DNA of 64,000 bases from Sipunculus nudus (lineage: Eukaryota > Annelida > Sipuncula > Golfingiida > Sipunculidae): the NCBI GenBank assembly GCA_026874595.1, contig CM049311.1, positions 58,969,953 through 59,033,952 of the forward strand, read 5' to 3'. The translations under genes were made by a program, and so were the position numbers. Of this stretch, positions 45,980 through 58,745 are shown one piece after another (positions within the stretch are counted from its first letter, which is position 1; every line of letters begins with the position of its first letter). Below the pieces are notes generated by a model. The model ran no database searches and had not been told where the DNA came from. It worked only from the letters and a program-made list of their open reading frames with translations.

Positions 45980-48900
45980 TAATGTGATTGCCTACTGAAG
46001 TACCAACAGGTACATGGGTGACCACCATCTACAATGATGTACCAGCTGAACTATATGGAGAATTATAAATATAACACTCATTTTCATGTTGTTCTGATAC
46101 CTGTGCCCGGCAATTAAATATCCCAGGCCCATCAAACCCCAATGTGGGTAGTCATACCTGGAATGAGGTCAGTAAGTTCACACCTGACATGCTGTATTCT
46201 CTCAGTGTGATACAATGGAAAAACACATATTTGAATGGTTTCCAGCAGTATTTCAGAAATTCTGTTTATTACTTTTTTTTGCATATTTGGGTAATTATAA
46301 ACCCTTATAAATACATTGGATTAGAACTTGCATACAACTTTTAAATTAATAAAGAATATAATATAACTTGACAATTGATGATAAACTTTTTATCGGTATT
46401 GCAACATGCAACACACTATACAAATATGACACTGAATAGTCTACATGCATTGGGCAGTTGAGACAGTAACCTCAGTTAGTCAGGTGATATCACAGATATC
46501 TTTCCTTGGAGGTTTTTTGCTCAGCTGACATCCAGGATGTCTGATTTTGAATCTTAATTTGATAATTAGGGTCCTGCTAGGCCATTCAGAAATGGAAACT
46601 GTTTGATTGGATGGCAGGTGTCTTCCTTGTAATATTCATAACAGTTTTGGTGTGAGTGGGAAATTTAGGGAAATGTCCTGTGTTCAACTGTAGTGCATGG
46701 ATGTATACGCAAAAAAGGTTTTCAATCAATCAGTTCAATACACACACACAAGTTAAAAGTTTACAGATATAAATGGAACCTGTATTCTTCAGTACTGTTA
46801 CAGTCCATATTTGACCTTTGATTGTACAGATATGTGGAAATATGTGCATACCAATGTGCAGATAGTGTGAAATTTTCATCTCTCAGTGCAGATAGTAATA
46901 TATCCAGTTTTCAGCTTTTATTGTCTTTATATGTCCATATTTACAGCCCGGAATGTGAGTTTTATGTGTTCTGTGATGCTTGAACACAACACGGTCATTC
47001 TGTGCTGAGGTAACCCATCTTCCCACGCACTCCATGGTATGTCAGTACCAAATCTTACCAGTATACAATAGCAGATACTAATAAGAAATATATATGTAGA
47101 TGACAAAGTTGTTCAGTTTGGAGATTGAAGTTCATGTAAAGCAGTGGTAAAATTATCAGGCCATATATATCTAAAGTTTATTTCAGGATTAATTTTCATG
47201 TGACATAATCTTGTCTCTGTGATAGATGGATGTCAATCCTAGAGAGGTGGCTAAAATAAAAGGTTTACTCTAAGTTATTTTTAATTGGTGTTTAATTAAG
47301 GTAACTTGTTATTGAGGGTTGGGCTTCCTGAGTTTGAGGTGGGTTGCAGTTTAACCTTACTACATACCTTATTACTTACTATAGACTTTACAGGAGCAGA
47401 TGACATCAGCCAGTGTCAGTACTCATTATTTAACAGCTGTGATGCAATACAGATTTTGCTATCTCTTCAAATTTTGACACAATCTTGCCAAATTTTAATT
47501 TTGAGGTATTACATCCACAAGGTAAACTATCTAAGTATTGAGGAACTTCCATCAGACAGATGAGTTTTCTGATGCATCATGAATTAAAGAATGAGCAACG
47601 TAGAAACATGGATGAGAGTTGATGAGGATGATCGGGATGATGCCATCAGGGGGGGTCTCTGACACTCAATGTCTGTAATTAGTGTGTGTTGCATTATTCT
47701 GGGTGCGCGTTCAGTCTGTGACTGATTAGAAATGCATGAACATTGGTGACCACGCATAACAGACTTGCATAACCAGAACATTCTCCATCTCGGAATGGCC
47801 ACCCTGGTAGTTTAGAGAAGATGGCACAATTTGAGATAGCCGTAAGTTGCCTTATACTGAGCTGTTAGCACAGATTCAGTACTACTCACACATGCATGTA
47901 TAAAAAAACATTTGATATATAAAATTGCTCTAGTAAATCTATCTATAAAGTTACACTTAAGTTGAAGTACCTGATCTGTGGTAAAATTATAGTTTGGATG
48001 TAATGTATCTTATTAATTGATGATAAAGAAAATGTTTTTTTTTTTTCTTCAAAATTTAAATAAGTATTCAGAAGCATATAGCAAGATATACACATGAAAA
48101 TGGAAGAAAACATTTTGACAGCAGTGACCAAACTGATAGATATATATATTTGAAACTAATTTAACAAAATAAGTTTGTATATATAGCTTCTCCTCTTAGC
48201 TCTAGCTTGGACCTCATTCTGTTGGTTTAGCTTAGATACACACATCCAAGGGTTTTAATGGCTGATACTCTATATATATTTAATATAGATTGGGTTCACA
48301 GGATTATATAATAAGGCAGCAACACATTCATTGCAACGTCTACCTGGCTGTCTTACAAGAGCCCTATTCCATGTCTGTTGGTAAGAGGTCTAGCCATCAG
48401 CAAATTATAGTAGGGATGATATGATACAATTTCTCATGATACAATATGTATCTCGATACTTTGCTCATGGTACAACACACTGTATGATACATGTCAGGAT
48501 AACTACGGTATCTTTTTCTCATAGAATTGATTTTCAAACAGCCAATCAGATACCAGTTAACTTCTGTGAAACAAATGATGTGTCACCATTTTGCTTAAAT
48601 TACATAAAGTTTAAAAACTGTTATTAAATATCTACTGTCACTGTCCATTGGATAATCAAATATTGTAAATGTATGAGGAAGGGGACATCTGGTTTTGTAT
48701 TGTGAGGCATCAGGGTACCTGCAGTGTATTGTACCATTGATATATGGGGCTCTTTTCTTCAACATCTCACACAACAAGCAAAGAATCTTTTTATATTATT
48801 GTAATTCCAAATTACAAACCAACTTTGTCTTCTTTATAGTTTATAATCAATCTTGCATATATATATATATTCCCCTTGAATTAAATCAGGGTCTAACAGT

Positions 48901-51870
48901 AGGCAGTCTGTGTCAACAATTAATTTCCAATTTAATTATTTTGAGACTGAACAGTTTCTTTGATAAAGATTTGACTACTTCATCAATTTCTCTTACTTTA
49001 CTCATTTAGAAGTTTGATTAAAATTGATTAAAGAAGGGTACCTAAGAGGTCATTCATTGCATAGGACATCAATCAAGTTTTCGGGGTTAAATAAACAAGC
49101 CATTCCTGGGTAAACCTAGGAGATACCTTAACCTATTGTCTGAACCCTTTTGAACCTGTATTTCACTGGACACTTGCCAGGGCTAGTTTCAGGTAATTAT
49201 GAGCACAGGCGCTTAGTTGAGAGAGAGCCTTCAGCGGAAGTGTTATTCAATAAGCTCGAGCTATTGACCCCTTTAGATTGATAGGTTTTGTTGGTTTTTC
49301 ATGATTGTGTGTTTATGTAAGATCCAGTGTGTGCTTGGATGATCAGTATATCAGGTGGGTATTTACTCAACCCTCAGGGTTGGGTACAAGAGGGGAGGGT
49401 GGTAATTTAACCTCTGTATGCCACAGGGGTATTAGCTCACCCCTTATTTAAGGTGTTTTGACATATTTTCCGGTTTATAATCATTCCGGGTTAGGCAGAG
49501 CATATAATCAGGGACACTGCATCCTTAAAGCATTTTACCCTACCCCCGCCTTGTGGGGGTGGTGACACATCATCCAGTCAGAATGTAGAACACTACTGGA
49601 GGATTAACCGGGTCATATATCATATATTTGATACATCATGTTAACTGGCTGTGAAGGCGATGATGCAGTCTGGAATTCTGGGACACTCATGTGGACAAAT
49701 AGTTTAATAGTCAGTAGGCACTGGCAGTCAGGTACACAGGTTTATCAGTGGTTTACTGAAGCTAGCAGTATTGAACGGTAGATCTGTACTGTGATAGGCT
49801 ACCAAGTTAATTAACATGAGGAGCATAAGCAGGATCATTACTGACTTAAGTATGTACACAGACTGCACTGAGTTAATGGATTCACATTGGCAGAATCTAC
49901 TCCATGATTAGATTAGCACAGCACTGCAGCCAAAAACAAGTTGAACGAGATCTTAATTGATAATTGTCTGGAAATGAATGATTTATATAATCAGGATGAT
50001 GTTTGCCTATATTTCCATTGTTCAGTTTGGAGGTTAATTTACCTCATACTTCCATATAATATTATATCCATTTTTATTATATACCTCAGTTTATATTATA
50101 ATATAATCAGTGAAGAACGTCTCACGGTACATATTGTATTGTGAGATATTTAATCATTACAGTTTTGATTCTCAAATATAGTTTTTCTCAACAATTGCAT
50201 AATTGAAGTTGGAAAATTAAATATCAATACAATTTTAATCTTGTTTCAGGAATGAATGAGCATTCCTATATTTAAATTAATTAGCATGGAAACATCTGTA
50301 ATTAGATGTAAAAGCTGTCAATCACAGAGACATGCAGCATGGGAGAAGTCCTGGGTCATTAATCTGGGTGTGGAGATCAGATTGGTATTGAACTAGTGCT
50401 AGATTCTGGCAGTCACGATTATATGCCATCTGTATAATTGGAAGGCTGGAACATTAGGTGCAGCACTCGTCAGAAAAAAATAATCATTCAGTACCAGGAT
50501 GTACAGGAACATGCTCCATACAGCCGCTCCATATGTCAGATGACACTAAGCTGAACTGAGTGCAGATTGTGATGTCTAATGGTTCCTTTCACAGCTGCCT
50601 ATTCAGGCATGTTACATGTATTTGTTGAATAAAAATATATAATATTTGCTTCACAACAGACTAGAAATGATTATGAAAACCAGAAAATGTAAAATTTTGA
50701 GTGATCTAGAATAATATATGCATATGTAATACTTGATGATTTCTACACAGTTATGCATTGTGCTGTTGGTATTCTACATCAGTTGCTTGCGTGAGACTTG
50801 AAGAATATAATTTGAAACGTGTGTGAGTTTGCCATGAACATCTGTTTTTCTGTGTTCACTGACACTGTATATGAGAATGTTACTTTTTACTAGGGCTCTT
50901 AATGATTCACTGGTGCACTGATACACCACATTACAAAGTCGAATATTATATCGGTATCGTCATATGTCCCGGCTTATATTGATACATTTATAATGTATGA
51001 CTTTCTAACAGAAAGTCCAACATTTAGCTTTGAACAACCATCACTACTGAATAGGTATCTATAAACATAAATTAGCTGATTGGTTTAGAAGTTTCCAAAC
51101 CCCACAGGAAAAAATATATTTCTTTGGATGAAGTTCAAATGTAAAGAAAGCTTGACATGCTTGTCTGGACCTGGAAGATAGGAGATTAAGACCTTGTAGG
51201 AAAATCCATATGATAAAACAATGAGAAAGAGAGCCAGTCTAATTTATTGTAATTGTGTCTGAAAAAATTCAACGCAGGACTTTTTGTTTCTGGATGCCAT
51301 GTGTCCAGTGATACAAGTCAGCAGTCCAGGTTAGTAATTGATTTACAGCACTGTAACAAGCAGATTATAGACTGGTTTATGGCCTGCTTGTTTTACTGAG
51401 TGGCTTATGGACTGGTTTATGGCATGCTGTTTTTCCATTTTTATTGAATAATAGAGAATTACTGAAGCTAAAAAACAAGAGTCTTTCCTGTGGATGATTC
51501 CAGACAATAAGAGTATTATCAAGTTTAATTCTGGTTTTATGCAGACTTGTAAAACCATCTCTAAAGTGTCTACAGGTTTATGGTGTTATTTCAGGGGTTA
51601 TGGTAGCCTTGATAATACAAGATAAACAGCTTAGGATGAAAAACCATGCACACAGAGTAACTGAGAGCTGTTGAATAACCTTTGCAAGGGACCTTGCAGT
51701 CTGATAACATCTTGTCTTTTAAATATTTTGATCTCCGGGGTCTGATTAAAGTAAAATATATTTACTAGTTTTAATCTGAAGCCTATACCCACCTATACCA
51801 ATATCAGGACAATCTTGTAGACTTAGTGGGTGCAGTTAATTGAAAGAATTTTCTTGGTTTTTGTCTTATC
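45980..51870. other. non-coding, one weak first-exon candidate
   Basis: Mostly AT-rich and featureless. A two-copy 40-bp repeat around GACTGGTTTATGGC (51370 and 51410) and an AT dinucleotide run near 48859 are the only structures seen, apart from the 47821 candidate. Confidence 0.45.
47821..47841 (+). CDS. very short possible first exon
   Basis: GAGAAG then ATG GCA CAA TTT GAG ATA GCC and GTAAGT: a start codon in good context (G at -3 and +4), seven codons (MAQFEIA), and a six-base match to the consensus donor. Seven codons carry almost no statistical weight, and only transcript evidence could settle it. Confidence 0.15.
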
Positions 51871-52044
51871 AGGATCAGTCAGTAGATATTTTATCTGTGA
51901 TCATTCAGTAGACTTTTTCTGTGGGGATCATTAAGTGATTTTCTATTAGGATCATTCAGTCGACTTCCTACTGGGATCATTCAGTAGAATTTTTACTAGG
52001 ATCATTCAGTACCTGTTACTGGGATTATTTGGTAGGCTTTTTTA
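51871..52044. repeat. minisatellite of about 27-30 bp, 6 units
   Basis: The core GGATCATTCAGTAGACTTTT is repeated with variable tails (CTGTGG, TATTA, CTACTG). The last unit is degenerate: GGGATTATTTGGTAGGCTTT. Confidence 0.85.
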
Positions 52045-52909
52045 CTTTTCATGAAAAATTTGCTGGTTTGTAAGAGCTGCAGAAAGTGAAGAAATCTTCT
52101 AGCTTGTTGTTTCTGATCTTACAGTAAAGGTCCCCTCTGGGGTGACATCTTGATCATCTCTGATTTAAAATTAACTTATATTAAAATCTATTATGGTACT
52201 TCATAGTGCTTTAAACCTTTGTCAAGGAAAATGATCCTTATTATGTAAGATTCACCCCTGAGTCTGCTTGAAAATTTAATGAGGTCTTCCATGGCCCACC
52301 ACTTCAAAAATATTTGTGGAAATTGGTATCAAAGTTTTTGCTTAATTATGCTAAAACACAAACAATCAGACACAGGTAATAACAACATGGCCCAGGTAAT
52401 TGTTTTATCATAAACAGTAACAGTGAATCATAACATTGTACAAGAGATAAGACTGTCCTGGTTTTAGAAACAACAGCTTGCTTCTACCAGAGGGCAAAAG
52501 TCATTGTGTTTATTATATGTCAGCTGATAATCAAAATATTCTGATATTATTTAAGGCTGCACGTTGGTATGAAATTTAATGAGTTGTATGATCGACCAAA
52601 TTCCAATAAACACAGACAGGTAGGAATGTTTTAGCCTCCCATCTGGGCTGATTAATAATGCAGCTCAAACTAATGCAAGGTTGAATTTGGTTAATTACAA
52701 TGCTACAGTATTGTTGACCTGGCTAACAGACATCAGCCGACAGATGCTCGATATTAACTAGCTGGTCATCCAAAAATATAGGTTTTCATGATCTGTGTCA
52801 AGTGCAGTCATTGTAGCTGCATCAAAGACAAGTTATATGCCAATCACACCCCACAGCCCAATCCCATACTTAATATTTACGCAGTCCATCGGACAACAAC
52901 ACATACTAC

Positions 52910-53122
52910 TTGGACTCATACACAACAAGGCAGCTGGCCCCGCTTCCATTTGATTGGTGTTGGGGCGGTGAACATTTGTTTGAAGGGGGGTTTACACGAA
53001 TGAAAGTGAATGCCTTGGAATACAAAGATGAGCATAAGGAGGTGCTATATTGCCACTTGTTGATTTCTACGATTATCGACCGGCTGCAGGAAGGGGCTCG
53101 TGCATGCAGATGGATTCTTCAG
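52910..53122 (+). CDS. open GC-richer block, doubtful exon
   Basis: A plus frame reads FDWCWGGEHLFEGGFTRMKV and on through LEYKDEHKEVLYCHLL to RWILQG, and reaches a donor-like CAGGG|GTAGGTGTG at 53123. The upstream part overlaps another open plus frame (52788-53003) and I cannot fix an acceptor. The residues look protein-like but I recognise no family. Confidence 0.15.
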
Positions 53123-54112
53123 GGGTAGGTGTGTGATAGCACATTCAATACACGATCCTATTGCTTTTGGCAGGCTATCACCAGGATTCCTTATAGCTCC
53201 ATAGCAGTCAGGTGTCAGTGAGACAGGGAAGAATATGTTTTTCTTAGAAACCCATCTGATTTATTGATTTACACACTGCCCTGGCCATTTAATATCAGGC
53301 TAAGGGCCACATGATTCTGGGTCCTGAAGACTTGTTACTGTCACCATCCTTGAAAATAAGGGTAGGCAGATTAATAAACATGGGCACTTGCAGGTTGAAT
53401 ATTTTAGTGGTTTATTTTGAATTTGAGTTTAATACACCAAATCCCAGCTGCATCATTTGTTGACTGATATAGGACTGATAGTGGTGCGTATGTGTATATT
53501 ACCTGCACTCGCTGTTGGATGATGTAATGTATTATCAGTAGCATAGCACAGCTGATACGAGAGTGATTAATCATGGAACATGTACTTCATTAGATCTGAC
53601 TGCATGTTACCGTTGTAGTATCAGTGACAGGGGCGAGGATCTAACAGTGGAGCGGTGTGAAGGATATAAAACAGTGGATGACTAGTCAAGTATGTAATAG
53701 GTATATACCAATGTGGGAGCATGCATGTCACAGCCATCAGATCTATTACTCATACAGACGGCCAGATGATTTACCGTGTATAGACCACTCGCTGCAGGTC
53801 AGGAGCACTTACCAGCACACGAGGCCAGGAATTTACACAGAATGTGGATGTACATTTATTACAACGGAAAACTGATTCAAAGTCTTAAGGTGCTCTGGGG
53901 GGCTTAAGCTCCATGCTAAGAGAAAGTTAAGTGCAAAATTGCCAAGTACCCAGCAAGGGGTCCAAGGAAAGAAGTTTCCTGCCACAAAGGATTTCTTTAG
54001 ATGTGAATAGTAGCGCATAATCAGTCCATGTCACTGTTGATAGTCACTAGGATGTTTTAGGCTATTCAATTTGGATTGTATTTTCCCTCATTGGTGTGTG
54101 TAAGCACCACAG

Positions 54113-54205
54113 AATGTGCCCATAGAAGTGTCGCTTGAGTGTATGAAGATGTCACGAATTGCAAGATACGGTGGAAAAACTGCCAAGCCTTCCAGAGACA
54201 CAAAA
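54113..54205 (+). CDS. candidate exon with a strong donor
   Basis: The frame is open from just after a TAA at 54101, through AGCACCACAG|AATGTG (possible acceptor at 54112/54113), to ACAAAA|GTAAGTG, a near-perfect donor at 54206. As an internal exon it has 31 codons in phase 0. Alternatively it is a first exon starting at the ATG at 54143 or 54149. The C-terminal part, MSRIARYGGKTAKPSRDTK, is basic and Ser/Lys-rich, like flexible tails of cytoskeleton or nucleic-acid binding proteins, but that is only composition. Phase 0 is compatible with the exon at 7050. The polypyrimidine tract upstream is weak. Confidence 0.35.
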
Positions 54206-57200
54206 GTAAGTGACATGGGTTCTGTACAAATATATATAACACAGGTGATCTTACAGGTGTTTACACCTGTTCATTGAACATAAATGTCAAGGTACCTTCT
54301 CTTTGCCAATTACTTCGGGGACCACTAGGTACACATCCGTTTATTTAACAAAATCAATAGACTTCTTTTATTGTTTACAGATGTCTGTTTCAAGAGAGCA
54401 ACTTTTGTTTCATACAGTATGTACCTGCTGTCAACAAACTTCAGGATATATTAAAGCAGATACTTGTGTCATCATCCACTGTTTTCTTACTAGTAGAGCA
54501 TTACAGTTGGTTTTACTTTGTCATTGTGTATTGTAAATAAAACATAGGTAGAACCCTTGAGTAAGCACATATAACTGCTGGCAATATGAAAGTCTAATAT
54601 CTAGATCAGGGGTAAGGGTTGTTACCCTCTGGGTAAATACTATGGAACTTTGTGTCATACCTGCCTGTTCAGCACCTTTCATTAATGGGTGAACTAGTCT
54701 GTAATTTAACAACAGGTGCTACAGTGTGAGTGAATACCTGAACCAGATGTTGTCATGGATCAGTAAATTAAGTGTTGTCAGTTAGAACGGCACTCAATGA
54801 GCTCATACCTCTGCCAAGACTAAACAATCATACCAGATCTGAACCAGTATTCAAATCTGCACAAAAAAATAACAGGATCTTCCCTAGCCCTTCTTCCAAA
54901 CCTGTTCAAAGTTTCGTGTTTTGGACAGTAAACCGACACAGGTGAAAAGATAACCTCCTTGTGCGGGATGATTACTGTATAATACATCATAGTTGAACTG
55001 TGTTTGTAACACACCCACCCAACCAGGGACCATCCCAAAGCACAACACACTAATGCCCAGTCATATAAAATTGAACCCAGAGCCTCAGTTACCTGATGTG
55101 TGCATTGAGACTGTATAACATTCTGTATTCACTTGATTAACAATTGAGCTGTGTTGACTCTTTGAAAACATACCATCTGTAAAAATTTAGAACAGTAGGC
55201 CAAAATTGAAATGTTTGAATGTCATGCTTGTAATATTTATAAATTGAAACACTTTCTATTTATGTCATTTACATTAGTTTATATTGTTGGTACCTTTAGC
55301 TTTAAATATTACTTTATGACACTCTTATTACTTGAGGCTATTTTTATACCATAAACCTCAAATTTATAGTTTGTTCAGTTACTTTTAACATGTTAAAACA
55401 ACGTTTAACACCATCATCAAGGATAAAGCTGTGAGTACATAGTACTATGTACTGGTATAACACTACATCTGTGATTTATCTGCGTTACATTTGCGATACA
55501 AGGAAATCTTATACGTGACACTGACTTAACTTTATGTGTATATGATATGCAGTTTCATGGGTCACAAAGCAGACGTAAGAGGAAGAATTTCTCAAATTTG
55601 TGCACATAATGCCAACAGACCGCATTAAAAACTTTGGTATATTTATAAGCGTGTGCTCAGCAGTGGTCCGTCTGATCTGTATTTTGTCCACAGAATTGAT
55701 GAAAGATGTATCACAAAGGTGTTATATGTACACCTGGCTGGAGGTTTATGTCTGAGTAATGTAAACTGAATGTTCCAGTTGGTTGCTGATTCCTACAGTT
55801 AAAAATAAGACACATCTGACCTTTCCTCAATGAAAATTAAAATTAATCACTCCATCAGATTTTCTATCTGTGGGCCATTTTCACCAGCAGTTTTGTGAAA
55901 AACAAATGGCGCAATCAGAGTGAAACTTAATTTAGTGGCATCAGAGTTAGTTGTAGATGAGATAACAAGCACAAATCAATACTTTCAATTTTCTGTGCTA
56001 TCAGTTACAGCAGAAGTCATCAGTCCAGGTTGTTTTATATATGATAAACTCTTGATTTACAGGCCACTGTTAGTAGCACAGATTGCTTTCTATTTTAAGT
56101 CTAATCAGTCACTGCCGGTTTTACCCATTGGCAGATTATCAATATTTCATCATTATAAAAATACTGATGGTGGACATTCATGAATTTTTAAGGTTGTGGT
56201 TTACATATTTATATGTATGATTTATTTATATTACACATAAATGCAGTTATCTAAAATATTTTCACACTCTTTTTGTCTATTAAAATTTATTTTGTGGCTT
56301 GACTCATCAGTGACAAATTATTAATACCGATTCTCTAGAAGGATTTGCAGTATAGTACTATGTATAAAAATTAAAGTTGAAGTCATGCTAATCAAGGATA
56401 TGTAAACCGAGCCACTGCACTGTAAACATTACAGTTTCTATGACAACCATGGATTTAGCTTGAGCTTACGATATGTTATGATATAGCATGTGATAAGCAG
56501 ACAGTTCATTATTTGAAACACACCCATATATTTACTGGAAAATGAGAATTGTGACCATTTCACCGGAAGAAAATCAAGTGATTTCTTAAGCTTCATCTCT
56601 GTATGTACAGAATACAGTACAAGTTAGCAGAATGCAGATCCAGCAGAATTAATTGCAACGTGTAGGAATTTTTGCCGGTTCCACATGGTATATGGATGCT
56701 ACATATAGAAAAGATAGCATATGCTGCCAGTAGGTCTGATACATCTGAAATGTCTCAACATGCATTCCACATTCTTCATTCCTCATGCTTCATGCCATGC
56801 ATGTGAAATCTTACCTTTAAAAGAATTTCAGCTGTAAAGATAATTTAAGTATATATGATAAAAAATTACCTACAAAATCTGAACAATATAATATTGTGAA
56901 ATTTGAGCCCTTTTATATTTGGTGGGCCTCTCCATTCATTTTATTTATTTCCATTCATCCCAGAATTGCACCTAGAACTGACTCCAAAGGCTTGATTCCA
57001 TTAGGACAACCATGTTTTATATATATTTGTTTTAAATATATCCATTAACCTAAATCAAACCCTCTAATATGCTACTGTAGAAAATGAGGTAAAGACACTA
57101 TATATAATGTGAATATTTTAAAGAGTGTTAGGATTTTTTCTAAATATAAAACAAACATGAAAAGTTAAGAGTTAAATATCATGATTTCCCCCGCTGAATT

Positions 57201-58681
57201 TGGTAGGCTAAAACAGTTTTGTATTCATTAATGTGGTCTGCACATGCTGAGCTTCTTCATGATCAGGTATATTTTTTAACCTAATGAATATTCATAGTGA
57301 ATGTTTATGAATATTCAATATTCTTAAGAATGAGGTCTGAGGTATGTTACCACAGAAAATGACAAGGCACAAATCTAGATTGGTCATAAAGAACAGTCAC
57401 TAAATGTCCCATGATAGCAATAGGAGAAGCTTTTTATATCCCTGAATATTACATGTGAGGTCATATATGTAGGAAATATTTTCCCCGTTTGTGCAGATAA
57501 ACAGCCGTATCAACTAGCCACCAAATGTCATAATGGTAAAGATCTATCATATCAATATTTATGATATGGCAGGGCGGTCCTATAGGAATAGTGTTGTCCT
57601 CTATGGGAATACAGGCAGGCGGAGGACAGATAATAACTTATGTCTTTATTGAATGTTTTATATATATTTTTTAAATTGATTCACTGGTATCTCTACATGT
57701 TTTTATTTATGAATATTCCTCTGTGTGCTTGTAAGTAGCAGCACTGAATGGGATATATTTATTATGTTCTCTGAAGTATCAAACAAGTCTCTGAAGTATC
57801 AAGCAATTCTTTTAAAATTTGATGGTGATTTTGATCACCATATTGTTTTTAAATTAAAAGGTTTCTTTTGTCCATGGTAAGACAGGACAATGCTACATTT
57901 GTTTATCTCAGCCAAAAGTGAGACACTTTATCATTCCCAGGTGTTTGGGGTCACCTTTGTTTTAGAGAGCTTATCTGTGATGCAACCATTCAGTAGGTGA
58001 ACATATTTCATAGTTTCCTGTGCTTTTGTAGCACACACCTAATACATTCAGGATTCTTGCAGATTTAATGATCCAGAATTTTGGTGGAGGTATATTTGCA
58101 GTCTCCGACCGCTTTCCAGTTTCCTAATGAAATTTAATATTTGCAATAACCAGATTGTGATGATAAGGATGTGGCCTTGATGCTGGTGTTTAAGTCATTT
58201 AATATCCTCTTCAATAAGTGACAACACCGTCACTTGTCCACGTAATGGATGTAATGATAATATCTGAAACTGAATCTAATGAGGTTCAATTAAGTTTATC
58301 ATGTTTCCTTTGAGACCTGTTACATTAAGTTGTCAGTTGTATGGGTAAATAATACATTTCTCTTGGGTCATCAATTAGTCTCCAGGGATCAGGAATGAGG
58401 CTCACACAGAGTGCAGTTGAATGAATCTAGTGTAAAACGTGGACATTACATGACAGAGTACTAAACAAAATTAACAGTAATAATTATCAATGTTTTATCG
58501 AGGGATGGGATTAATAGGATGATGAGAAACCAAGTAGCTTGATTGGTGAAGTTCTCATGTAGGGGTCTTCAGGGCATTATCACCATTCTCTACATGTTAT
58601 TATTAATATTCAAAAGTGGTTCTGTCCTAGAATCTACCACTCAGATTTTAAAAAGCAAGGGTAGCAGCAGAGGTTTAATTT

Positions 58682-58743
58682 GATTGGCTGATGTCATATT
58701 TTTTCTGATTGGCTGATGGGAATGCAGAGTTATTCTGATTGGT
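58682..58743 (-). promoter_or_regulatory. three reverse CCAAT boxes
   Basis: GATTGG occurs at 58682, 58707 and 58737, twice as CTGATTGG and once as TTGATTGG. The first two share GATTGGCTGATG. Reverse CCAAT boxes at 25-30 bp spacing are the usual arrangement for NF-Y. The set is probably a short tandem duplication. No promoter elements or exon are visible nearby. Confidence 0.3.
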
Positions 58744-58745
58744 TG

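Larger units (their letters stand above)
52045..58681. other. non-coding with two exon candidates
   Basis: 52780-53130 and 54100-54210 stand out from AT-rich surroundings and are listed separately. A 20-bp duplication (CTCTGAAGTATCAAACAAGT type) lies at 57769-57808. I see nothing else. Confidence 0.45.
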
